This document shows positions 1-6,073 of a DNA stretch of 6,274 nucleotides, piece after piece. Position numbers and translations under genes: made by a program. Origin of the DNA: Pseudomonadota bacterium (GTDB lineage: Bacteria; Pseudomonadota; Alphaproteobacteria; Elsterales; Elsteraceae); the NCBI GenBank assembly GCA_016195115.1, contig JACQAI010000626.1:1-6274 (forward strand). Reading direction: 5' to 3'. Position 1 is the first letter of the stretch, and every line of letters starts with the position of its first letter. The notes beneath the pieces were generated by a model that was not told where the DNA came from, searched no databases, and was given only the letters and a program-made list of their open reading frames with translations.

Positions 1-732
1 GACTCCTGACGTCTGACGCCTGATTTTCCAGGCCTCGTACTCGCGCTTGGTGTCCTCACTGAAGGGGTAGACGCCGGTGATCGAGGCGCCGGCCTTGATC
101 TTCTCCATGACGAACTCTTCGCTCAAGTCGCGCTCGACCGCGCCGGCCGCGACCTCGGCGGCGAGGTGGCGCGGGATCACCATGACGCCCTCGGCCTCGC
201 CGACCAGCAGGTCGCCGGGATAGACCGCGACGCCGGCGCACGCGATCGGCACCTGGAAGTCGACCGCGTGGTGGCGCACCAGGCTGATGTTGGGCGACTG
301 CCCGGCGGCAAACGCCGGGAACGCGAAGGTCGCGATGGTCGGGCTGTCGCGGAACGAGCCGTCGGTGATCACCGCGGCGACCCCGCGCAGCATCAGGCGG
401 GTCACCAGGATGTCGCCGGCCGAGGCGCCGACCGGGTCGTTGCGGCAATCCATGATCAGGGCATGGCCGGGCGGGCAGCTCTCGATGGCGACCCGCTGCG
501 GGTGGCCGGGCTTGTGATAGATCCGGTAGTCGTCGACGTCCTCGCGGCTCGGGATGTAGCGCAAGGTGAAGGCTTCGGCGACGAACCGGCAGTGCGCGGG
601 ATTGAGCGGCTTCAGGCCGTAGAGGAAGCAGTTGCGCAGGCCGCGGTTGAACAGCTCGGTCGCGATGGTCGCCGCGCACACGCCGGCAAGCTGGGCCTTG
701 ATCTGATCGCTGATCGGCGCGAGCTCGGTCAT
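1..732 (-). CDS. RraA-family protein (HMG/CHA-aldolase fold), partial, runs off left edge
   Basis: The frame is open from two consecutive ATGs (735 and 732) to base 1, so the stop lies outside. An AGGGGAG at 739-745 lies 6 nt from the second ATG and only 3 nt from the first, so 732 is preferred. Seen: a 'RGLRN' segment near residues 31-35, 'EAFTLRYIP' near 54-62, then the family's core with DGSFRD at about 125-130 (counted from the first Met). Asp108 followed 20 residues later by Arg129-Asp130 matches the metal/enolate site of class II pyruvate aldolases of the 4-hydroxy-4-methyl-2-oxoglutarate aldolase type. Proteins like this are often labelled 'ribonuclease activity regulator RraA', but the retained Arg-Asp pair argues for metal-dependent aldolase or oxaloacetate-decarboxylase-type chemistry on a 2-oxo acid (inference). 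It lies 21 nt downstream of a uronate-dehydrogenase-like gene, so probably in the same operon. The family is usually about 220-240 residues; here 244 codons pass without a stop, so only a few residues should be missing. Confidence 0.88.
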   Translation of the reverse strand, partial: MTELAPISDQIKAQLAGVCAATIATELFNRGLRNCFLYGLKPLNPAHCRFVAEAFTLRYIPSREDVDDYRIYHKPGHPQRVAIESCPPGHALIMDCRNDPVGASAGDILVTRLMLRGVAAVITDGSFRDSPTIATFAFPAFAAGQSPNISLVRHHAVDFQVPIACAGVAVYPGDLLVGEAEGVMVIPRHLAAEVAAGAVERDLSEEFVMEKIKAGASITGVYPFSEDTKREYEAWKIRRQTSGV

Positions 733-738
733 CATTGT

Positions 739-745
739 CTCCCCT
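739..745 (-). promoter_or_regulatory. Ribosome binding site of the RraA-like gene
   Basis: On the minus strand this reads AGGGGAG. It is 6 nt from the ATG at 732 and 3 nt from the ATG at 735, so it favours the second Met as the start. Confidence 0.6.
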
Positions 746-753
746 GATGCGGT

Positions 754-1572
754 TCAGCGCCGCTTGGTTTCGAACGTGACGAACGCGCCGCCCTGGAACT
801 TGACCGCCGGATCGTTGGGGTCGCGCTTGTCGCCCGCCGGCATCAGCTTGTGGGCGTAGACGTCGGCGCTGTCCTTGGGCTCGAAGGCGATCTCCGGGGT
901 CTTGGCATTGTCCCACCAGCCGCGCGAATTCTTCGAGGCGCCGTACATCACCGCGAAGCCGAGCTTGGGCGCCTCCAGACAGGCGACGATCAGGCGGAAC
1001 AGATCGTCGTAGCTCAGCCAGGTCGCGAGCTGGCGCACGTCGGCCGGCTCGGGGAACGACGAGCCGATGCGCAGGCAGGCGATCTCCATCTGATGCTTGT
1101 CGACGTAGAGGCTGGCGAGATCCTCGCCGAACGCCTTGCTGACGCCGTAGAGCGAGTCCGGGCGCTGGCGGGCCGTCGCGTCGAGGCGCTGGCTTGATGG
1201 ATGGAAGCCGATCGCGTGGTTCGAGCTCGCGAACACCACGCGCTTGATGCCGGCGACGCGCGCGGCATCGAACATGTTGAAGCAGCCGACGATGTTGGCA
1301 CGGCAGATCACCTGCCAGCTGTCCTCGGTCGAGCGGCCGCCGAGATGGACCAGCGCGCCGGCGCCGGCGCCCAGCCGGTCGCAGAACGCCTCGTCGGCGA
1401 GGTCGCCGACGACGATCTCCTCGCCCGCGAGCGCCGGGCCGAACGGCACGATGTCCGAGCTGCGCAACGCGCCGTAGCGCGCGGCCAGATGCGGCCGCAG
1501 CGCCGTGCCGAGGCCGCCGGCGGCACCGGTCAGGAGGATGGGGCGGTCGGCGGGATGGCGCACCGGCGGCAT
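754..1572 (-). CDS. udh: NAD-dependent uronate dehydrogenase-like SDR
   Basis: An extended SDR of 272 residues from the ATG at 1572. Seen: NAD-binding TGAAGGLG at about residues 15-22, an acidic strand end (DIVP, about 40) that fits NAD rather than NADP, VHLGG near 75-79, SSNH at 116-119, catalytic YGVSK with Tyr142 and Lys146, RIGSSFPEP at about 168-176, RGWWDN near 217-222 and a C-terminal DPNDPAVKFQGG block. These blocks match my memory of Agrobacterium tumefaciens uronate dehydrogenase (EC 1.1.1.203, about 265 residues) closely and in order. That enzyme oxidises galacturonate or glucuronate at C1 to the aldarolactone in the cytosol. The frame extends to a TTG at 1581, but a GGGAG is only 2 nt from that TTG and 11 nt from the ATG, so neither start is ideal; the ATG is preferred. 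The gene is first in a minus-strand pair with the RraA-like gene. The exact substrate (hexuronate or another aldose/sugar acid) is not proven. Confidence 0.88.
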   Translation of the reverse strand: MPPVRHPADRPILLTGAAGGLGTALRPHLAARYGALRSSDIVPFGPALAGEEIVVGDLADEAFCDRLGAGAGALVHLGGRSTEDSWQVICRANIVGCFNMFDAARVAGIKRVVFASSNHAIGFHPSSQRLDATARQRPDSLYGVSKAFGEDLASLYVDKHQMEIACLRIGSSFPEPADVRQLATWLSYDDLFRLIVACLEAPKLGFAVMYGASKNSRGWWDNAKTPEIAFEPKDSADVYAHKLMPAGDKRDPNDPAVKFQGGAFVTFETKRR

Positions 1573-1710
1573 GGCGATCAAAGCTCCCGAATCCAGGGTC
1601 GGCTCAAGCCGTTATGCCAAATTCGCCGCCGATGCGGTATAGGACAGACGGAGAGCATGACATGACGGCGATCGCAATGCCCATGCGGGACGCCCCCGGG
1701 GAGGGCGGGT
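1573..1710. promoter_or_regulatory. Divergent intergenic region with possible operator/-10
   Basis: This 138-nt spacer must hold promoters for the minus-strand udh pair and the plus-strand MmgE/PrpD gene. The only suggestive elements are an imperfect inverted pair, TATGCC (1613-1618) and GGTATA (1636-1641), separated by 17 nt, and a TATAGG at 1638-1643 that could be a plus-strand -10 box. No convincing -35 was found at 16-18 nt, so this is a weak call. Confidence 0.25.
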
Positions 1711-1724
1711 TTGGCCAGCTTTAG
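1662..1724 (+). CDS. Possible 20-codon leader ORF overlapping the MmgE/PrpD start
   Basis: An ATG at 1662 is preceded by GGAGAG (1650-1655) at 6-nt spacing and opens a 20-codon frame ending in TAG at 1722-1724. It overlaps the first 14 nt of the downstream gene, whose TTG start is at 1711 in a different frame. The peptide (begins MTAIAMPMRD, ends GGFGQL) has no recognised motif. It may be a leader peptide allowing translational coupling, a chance ORF, or the true N-terminus of the next gene split by a frameshift or sequencing error in the G-rich stretch around 1698-1710. No comparative evidence is available here. Confidence 0.2.
   Translation: MTAIAMPMRDAPGEGGFGQL
1698..1704 (+). promoter_or_regulatory. 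Strong Shine-Dalgarno deciding the TTG start of the MmgE/PrpD gene
   Basis: GGGGAGG lies exactly 6 nt before the TTG at 1711. The in-frame stretch back to the stop at 1663-1665 contains no ATG, so this site is the main support for a TTG start. Confidence 0.6.
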
Positions 1725-3117
1725 CGAGCAGCTGGCGCGCTGGCTGTTGACCCTGCGCTTCGAGGATCTGCCCGAGGACGTCGTCGAATCGACCAAGCTG
1801 CGCGTGCTCGACACCATCGGCCTCGCCCTGGGCTCGAGCGTGCTCGACTACGGCCGGGCGGTGCGCGAGGCGGCGCTCGAGATGGGCGGCGTCGGCGGTA
1901 CCGCCCACGTGCTCGGCTTCGGCGACATGGTTGCGCCGATGCTCGCGGCGTTGGTCAACGGCGCGCTCGCCGAAGGCTTCCTCTACGACGACACCCACAA
2001 CGAGACGATGATCAACGTCAGCGCCCCGATCGTCGCGACCGCGCTCGCGATCGGCGAGCACGTGCACGCCAGCGGCGCCGACGTGCTCACCGCGATCGCA
2101 GCCGGCAACGAGGTCACCTGCCGGATCGGCTGCGCCGCACCCGGCGCGTTCCATCGCGGCGGCTTCCATCCGACCGGCATCGTCGGCACCTTGGGCGCGA
2201 CCTTCGTCGCATGCCGGCTGCTCGGGCTCGACATGGACCGCACGCGCCACGCCATCGGCATCGCGGGCAGCCAGGCCGCCGGCATCAACGAGTCGTGGGT
2301 CGACGGCACATGGACGCAGTTGATGCACCCCGGCTGGGCGGCGCACGGCGGTATCGCGGCGGCGCTGCTCGGCAAGAACGGCTTCACCGGGCCCGCGACC
2401 GTGCTCGAGGGCCGCCACGGCGTGTTCCACAGCCACGTCCAGGACCCCGGCTATCCGTTCGACTTCGAGCGCATGGTCGCCAAGCTCGGCCGCGACTGGG
2501 AAAGCCGCTACATCTCGTTCAAGCCCTATCCGTGCGCCCACGTGCTGCACGCCTACGTCGACGCCCTGCTGCATCTCATCCAGCACGAGGGCCTCAAGCC
2601 CGACAAGGTCAAGCAGATCACCTGCCCGGTCGCCGAGTACATGATCCCGCTGGTGTGCGAGCCGCAGCACGAGAAGTTGGCGCCGCAGACCTACATCCAG
2701 GCGCGCGGCAGCCTGCAGTACGTGCTCGCCGAGGCGTTGCATTTCGGCAAGGTCGATTTTCGCAGCTTCAACACCCGCAACATCTCGAACACCGACATCC
2801 TCGGGCTGGCGCAGAAGATCGCCTACGTGATCGATCCGGACGCGCCGGGGAGCTGGCAGTACAGGGGCTGGGTGGTGGTCGAGACGACCGATGGCAAGAC
2901 CTTGGAGCGCGTCGAGGAGCACAACCGCGGCAGCCCGGAGAACCCGCTCAGCGTGTCCGACCTCGCGGTCAAGTTCCAGGAGAACTGCAGCTTGGCGCTG
3001 CCCAACAAGGTCGATGCCATCATCGACGCCGTGATCGCGCTCGATCAGCTGCCGACGATCGCCGAGCTGATCGACCATGCGGTCCGCGTCGACGCCGTGC
3101 GCAAGGTCCTCGGTTAG
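1711..3117 (+). CDS. MmgE/PrpD family protein (2-methylcitrate dehydratase-like fold)
   Basis: A complete 468-residue protein, the normal length for MmgE/PrpD. The fold is shared by 2-methylcitrate dehydratase, cis-aconitate decarboxylase and iminodisuccinate epimerase, all acting on small di- or tricarboxylates in the cytosol. Seen: the N-terminal family pattern (LARWLLTLRFEDLP, about 8-21; LRVLDTIGLAL, about 30-40), the acidic/His segment DDTHN at 93-97, GFHPTG at 151-156, MHPGWAAHGG at 205-214 and KPYPCAHVLHAYVDA near 271-285. These are the usual helical-domain active-site blocks. The start is TTG with a very good GGGGAGG 6 nt upstream; no in-frame ATG exists before it. It stands alone on the plus strand, divergent from udh and convergent with the dioxygenase gene, and is followed by a palindromic repeat. 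The substrate cannot be assigned: nearby sugar-acid and cyclitol genes suggest a catabolic dehydratase, epimerase or decarboxylase, and no prpB, prpC or acn neighbour supports a true methylcitrate role. Confidence 0.92.
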   Translation: MASFSEQLARWLLTLRFEDLPEDVVESTKLRVLDTIGLALGSSVLDYGRAVREAALEMGGVGGTAHVLGFGDMVAPMLAALVNGALAEGFLYDDTHNETMINVSAPIVATALAIGEHVHASGADVLTAIAAGNEVTCRIGCAAPGAFHRGGFHPTGIVGTLGATFVACRLLGLDMDRTRHAIGIAGSQAAGINESWVDGTWTQLMHPGWAAHGGIAAALLGKNGFTGPATVLEGRHGVFHSHVQDPGYPFDFERMVAKLGRDWESRYISFKPYPCAHVLHAYVDALLHLIQHEGLKPDKVKQITCPVAEYMIPLVCEPQHEKLAPQTYIQARGSLQYVLAEALHFGKVDFRSFNTRNISNTDILGLAQKIAYVIDPDAPGSWQYRGWVVVETTDGKTLERVEEHNRGSPENPLSVSDLAVKFQENCSLALPNKVDAIIDAVIALDQLPTIAELIDHAVRVDAVRKVLG

Positions 3118-3119
3118 GG

Positions 3120-3204
3120 CCCTCACCCTTCCCACGCCGCTTGCGCGGCGCGGGCCCCTTCCCTCTCCCGCATTGCGACGCATTGCGGGAGAGGGAGGTG
3201 AGGG
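3120..3204. repeat. Branched palindromic intergenic repeat between convergent genes
   Basis: An outer perfect stem pairs CCCTCACC (3120-3127) with GGTGAGGG (3197-3204). Inside it lie two further hairpins: CGCCGC-TTGC-GCGGCG at 3135-3150, flanked by CCC/GGG that extend it past one mismatch, and a 13-bp stem pairing 3160-3172 with 3184-3196. The second loop also contains a direct repeat of GCATTGCG (3170-3177 and 3180-3187). Folded, this is a closed three-way junction. The CCCTCACC...CTCCCGC...GCGGGAG...GGTGAGGG style is familiar as a dispersed intergenic element in GC-rich proteobacteria (from memory). It nearly fills the 90-nt gap between the MmgE/PrpD stop and the dioxygenase stop. Confidence 0.75.
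3160..3196. terminator. Possible bidirectional terminator hairpin
   Basis: The 13-bp GC-rich stem (3160-3172 with 3184-3196, 11-nt loop) lies 42 nt after the plus-strand stop and 11 nt beyond the minus-strand stop of convergent genes, where a shared terminator is expected. There is no clear T-run on either side, so intrinsic termination is uncertain; it could instead stabilise the mRNA 3' ends. Confidence 0.4.
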
Positions 3205-3207
3205 ATC

Positions 3208-4152
3208 TTACGGCGTGGCGTGACCCATGAACCGCTCGGGCAACGGCTCGCCCCAGGGACCGGCGATCTCCGGACCGCGCTGATAGAGCCCGGGCGGCGT
3301 CTTGGCGTTGAGCACGTCGGTGTCGGCCCAATGCTCGTGCACGCGGTTCCACGGGTCCGCCCAGTAGTCGAACACCTGGCTGCCGAGCAGGTGGCGGCCC
3401 ATGCCCCACATGTGCGAGTAGCCCTTCGCTTTGAGGTGCTCGTGACCGATCATCACGTCGTCGATGTCGGCGGCCTCGTAGGACAGGTGGTTGAGGCCGG
3501 TCTTGTCGCCCTTGATCAGGAAGACGGTGTGGTGGTCGACATACTCGTCGCCGCGGTCGCAGCGATTGAACGAGCCGACGATATTGGCCTTGTCGCCGTC
3601 ATAGATGTCGTCCGAGCAGATCAGCCCAAGGGTCTCGCGGTACCACGCCAGCATCTTGGTGAAATTCGCCGTCATGACGACGCCGTGGCCCATGCGCTTG
3701 ATGTGCGATGGCCCGGACTTGACCCGGTAGAGCGCGCCGCGCCGACGCTGCTTCTCGGCACCCGAGTTGTTCGCCGGCCGCTCGAGCTTGATCGGCGCCA
3801 GCTGCTCGAGGCCGTGGACGACCTCGACCTGATAGCCGTCGGGGTCCTTGAGCCGCACGCGCTGGCCGCCGCCGGGCTCGTCGACATGCTCGATGGCCGA
3901 AGCGCCCTCGACCTTGGCGAGCTTCTTGAGGTCGTCGGCGCTGGCGGCGTAGAACGCCAGCCCGACATGGCGCGGCTCGCCGAGGTCGGTGACGTGGAGA
4001 TGGTGCGCCGGATCGGTGCCGCGCATGTAGAGGGCGGACTTGGTGCGCGCCGCGCGCACCATGCCGAAATTGGTGAGGAATTCCTCCTGTTTGTCGAGAT
4101 CGGGGGACCGGATCCGGCCCCAGGCGATATCGGTCACTTTGATCACTGGCAT
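3208..4152 (-). CDS. Two-domain type I extradiol (VOC family) ring-cleaving dioxygenase
   Basis: A 314-residue protein built of two vicinal-oxygen-chelate modules, about residues 1-115 and 150-285, the normal size for type I extradiol dioxygenases. These Fe(II)/Mn(II) enzymes cleave catechol-type rings next to the hydroxyls. In the C-terminal module the metal set is visible: His156 (MGHGVV), His222 (LNHLSYEA) and Glu273 (VHEHWAD). His207 (DHH) lies 15 residues before the second metal His and Tyr263 lies 10 before the metal Glu. The same spacings separate the active-site residues of biphenyl dioxygenase BphC (H146, H195, H210, Y250, E260), so a catalytically competent enzyme is likely. The frame opens at an ATG at 4158, but GGGAGG (4159-4164) abuts that codon and is 6 nt from the ATG at 4152, so 4152 is preferred. 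It is last in an operon after two TIM-barrel genes, 31 nt from the previous stop. Its substrate is unknown: no aromatic-pathway genes are in view. Confidence 0.9.
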   Translation of the reverse strand: MPVIKVTDIAWGRIRSPDLDKQEEFLTNFGMVRAARTKSALYMRGTDPAHHLHVTDLGEPRHVGLAFYAASADDLKKLAKVEGASAIEHVDEPGGGQRVRLKDPDGYQVEVVHGLEQLAPIKLERPANNSGAEKQRRRGALYRVKSGPSHIKRMGHGVVMTANFTKMLAWYRETLGLICSDDIYDGDKANIVGSFNRCDRGDEYVDHHTVFLIKGDKTGLNHLSYEAADIDDVMIGHEHLKAKGYSHMWGMGRHLLGSQVFDYWADPWNRVHEHWADTDVLNAKTPPGLYQRGPEIAGPWGEPLPERFMGHATP

Positions 4153-4158
4153 GGGCAT

Positions 4159-4164
4159 CCTCCC
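4159..4164 (-). promoter_or_regulatory. Ribosome binding site that selects the second ATG of the dioxygenase
   Basis: Minus-strand GGGAGG touches the ATG at 4158 but has ideal 6-nt spacing to the in-frame ATG at 4152. Confidence 0.6.
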
Positions 4165-4183
4165 AAAGCTCGTCGGACGGATC

Positions 4184-5113
4184 TTAAACCATCACCTCGC
4201 GCAGCAGGCGGACCGATTTCGTCACCCCTTCGAGCGGCGACATCAGCAGGTCCTCGTGCTCGATCGACAGCACGTCATTATAGCCGGCGACGCGCAGCAA
4301 CGCACAGAACTGCCGCCACCAGGCCTCACCGTGGCCGTAGCCGAGGGTGACGTAGTTCCAGGCGCGGTCGCCCAGCGCGTTGGCCGGCTTGTGGTCGAGC
4401 CGGCCGTTGGTCCCGGCGATCGTCGGATCGACCCGCGTGTCCTTGGCGTGGACGTGGTAGATCGCGTCGCCGAGCGCGCGGATCGCGATCAGGGGATCGG
4501 CGCCCATCCACATCAGATGGCTGGGGTCGAAATTGACCCCGACGGTGTCGCCGACCGCATCGCGCAGCCGCCAGAACGTCTCGACGCTGTAGACGTTCTG
4601 GTGGCCGTGCAGCTCCAGGCACAGCTTGCGCACACCCTGGCCATTGGCGTAGGCGACCAGATCGCGCCAGTAGGGGATCAGCACGTCGTTCCACTGGTAA
4701 TCGAGGATCGCGCGCATCTCGGCCGGCCAGTTGGTCACCACCCAGTTGGCGTTGGCGTCGCCCGGCCCGCCCGGGCAGCCCGACATCATGACGACGCGCT
4801 CGACGCCCATCAGCCCCGCGAGCCGGATGGTCTTGCGCGTCACCGCGTCGTGGCGTCGGCCGTGCTCGCCCGGGTGCACGGGATTGCCCGAGCAGTTGAG
4901 CGCGCTGATCGCGAGGCCATGGTCCTTGACCCTCGCCAGGAACTCCTGGCGTGCCGTGTTGCTGTCGAGCAGCTCGTCGAGCGCCAGGTGCGGCGCCGAC
5001 GACCAGTTGCCGCCGGCAAACTCGAGCATGTCGATGCCGAGCTCAGCCGACGTGCGCAAGAGATCGTCGACCGAGAACTCGCCCAGGCTGTCGGTGATCA
5101 TGCCGATCTTCAT
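4184..5113 (-). CDS. Sugar phosphate isomerase/epimerase family TIM barrel (IolE/IolI-like)
   Basis: A 309-residue xylose-isomerase-like TIM barrel. The four divalent-metal ligands expected for the fold are visible: Glu167 (LELHG), Asp196 with His199 (FDPSH), His222 (HVHAKD) and Glu285 (SIEHED). Other marks are SGCPGGPGD at 111-119, NWP near 128-130, and a long loop at about 233-262 containing NGRLDH and GYGHGE. The overall pattern is that of the COG1082 group often found beside Gfo/Idh sugar dehydrogenases. Members isomerise, epimerise or dehydrate keto-sugars and cyclitols, and the family includes 3-dehydroshikimate dehydratases, so the reaction is open. The ATG overlaps the iolE stop as ATGA (5110-5113) with GAGGA just upstream, which indicates translational coupling. 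The reading frame stays open a further 700 nt upstream, but that part is the shadow of iolE. It is the middle gene of a three-gene minus-strand operon. Confidence 0.9.
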   Translation of the reverse strand: MKIGMITDSLGEFSVDDLLRTSAELGIDMLEFAGGNWSSAPHLALDELLDSNTARQEFLARVKDHGLAISALNCSGNPVHPGEHGRRHDAVTRKTIRLAGLMGVERVVMMSGCPGGPGDANANWVVTNWPAEMRAILDYQWNDVLIPYWRDLVAYANGQGVRKLCLELHGHQNVYSVETFWRLRDAVGDTVGVNFDPSHLMWMGADPLIAIRALGDAIYHVHAKDTRVDPTIAGTNGRLDHKPANALGDRAWNYVTLGYGHGEAWWRQFCALLRVAGYNDVLSIEHEDLLMSPLEGVTKSVRLLREVMV

Positions 5114-6015
5114 GGGTTCCTCGTCTCGCGCAGCCCGGCGTGCGCGGCTGCCGTGCTCAGATGCTGGTAGCCCGCGCGGGCGTAGGTCAGCGGGTGCGCC
5201 TTGGCCGGATCCTGCTCGGCCTCGACGACCAGCCAGCCGTGATATTGCGCCTCGCCGAGCAGCGTCAGCAACGGCCGATACGCGATCGAGCCGTCGCCCG
5301 GCACGGTGAAGACGCCGGCGACCACCGCGTCGAGGAAGCTCGAGTCGGCGGCGCGCACCTGCGCGAGCACGGCTGGCCGCACGTCCTTGCAGTGCACGTG
5401 ATTGATGCGTCGCACATGCCGCCGCGCCACCGCCACGGGGTCGGCACCGGCATAGACCAGATGGCCGGTATCGAGCAGCAGCCCGACCGCCGGCCCGGTC
5501 GTTGCCATCAGGCGGTCGATGTCGGCGGCGCTCTCGACCACCGTGCCCATGTGATGGTGATAGGCGAGCGCGACGCTGCGGCTCGCCAGATGCTCGGCCA
5601 GCGCCGTCAGCTTGGCGCCGAAGTCCGCCCAGTCGCCATCGTCGAGGCGCGGCCGCCGGGTCACCGGCGTGCCGCGGGCGCCGACCACGCCGCCGGTGGT
5701 CTCGGCGAACACCATCACGCGGCAACCCATCGCGGCGAGCAGTTCGAGGTGAGCGGACACCGCGGCGATCTCCTCGGCCACCGACCGCGTCAGCAGGCCG
5801 CCGCTGTACCACCCCGAGACCAGCGCCAAGCCGTGACGCGCCAGGATCTCGTGCAGCGCCGCGGCGCGGCGCGGAAATTTGTTGCCGAGCTCGATGCCCG
5901 CATAGCCGGCCTGGCGGGCCTCGGCCAGGCAGGTCTCGAGCGGCGTATCGCCGCCAAGCTCCGGCAGGTCGTCGTTGCTCCAGGTGATCGGGTTGATGCC
6001 GATCCGGATCGTCAT
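5110..6015 (-). CDS. iolE: myo-Inosose-2 dehydratase (IolE)
   Basis: A 301-residue TIM barrel, the usual IolE length. IolE (EC 4.2.1.44) dehydrates 2-keto-myo-inositol to trihydroxycyclohexane-1,2-dione in cytosolic inositol catabolism. The N-terminus IGINPITWSNDDLPELGG (residues 5-22), then ETCLAEARQAGYAGIELGNKFP (in part, about 27-48), is the classic IolE signature. Also seen: HHHMGT at 153-158, LLLDTGHL at 179-186 (Asp182, His185), HVHCKD at 206-211, and VVEAEQDP at 263-270 with Glu265, which together form the metal site. The frame opens at a GTG at 6075, inside the palindromic repeat, but the family begins at MTIRIGINP, so the ATG at 6015 is chosen; its ribosome site is weak. It is first in the operon and overlaps the next TIM-barrel gene by 4 nt. 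No iolB, iolC, iolD or iolG is in the window, so whether it works on inosose or another keto-cyclitol is an inference. Confidence 0.93.
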   Translation of the reverse strand: MTIRIGINPITWSNDDLPELGGDTPLETCLAEARQAGYAGIELGNKFPRRAAALHEILARHGLALVSGWYSGGLLTRSVAEEIAAVSAHLELLAAMGCRVMVFAETTGGVVGARGTPVTRRPRLDDGDWADFGAKLTALAEHLASRSVALAYHHHMGTVVESAADIDRLMATTGPAVGLLLDTGHLVYAGADPVAVARRHVRRINHVHCKDVRPAVLAQVRAADSSFLDAVVAGVFTVPGDGSIAYRPLLTLLGEAQYHGWLVVEAEQDPAKAHPLTYARAGYQHLSTAAAHAGLRETRNP

Positions 6016-6073
6016 GGCGGCAAGCCTGGCAAAATCCTCGTGGGATGGCCAGAGCCTGTCTTTACCCGGTTTC

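Noticed and set aside
1..916. Open frames across the RraA-like region (56-916 minus, 166-747 plus)
   Set aside because: They are shadows of the RraA-like gene, whose own frame is open to the window edge and matches a known family throughout.
1612..3183. 523-codon minus-strand open frame opposite the MmgE/PrpD gene
   Set aside because: It is antisense to a clearly homologous gene, has biased Arg/Ala/Val/Asp-rich composition without a recognisable domain, and is typical of the third-position bias of GC-rich DNA.
3220..5170. Two 376-codon plus-strand open frames (3220-4350 and 4040-5170)
   Set aside because: Both are antisense shadows of the dioxygenase and TIM-barrel genes, with low-complexity composition and no family match.
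4184..5812. A 542-residue fusion reading of the second TIM-barrel gene
   Set aside because: The first 233 residues overlap iolE in another frame and are Arg/Ala-rich without domain features; the ATG at 5113 with GAGGA and the ATGA overlap is the natural start.
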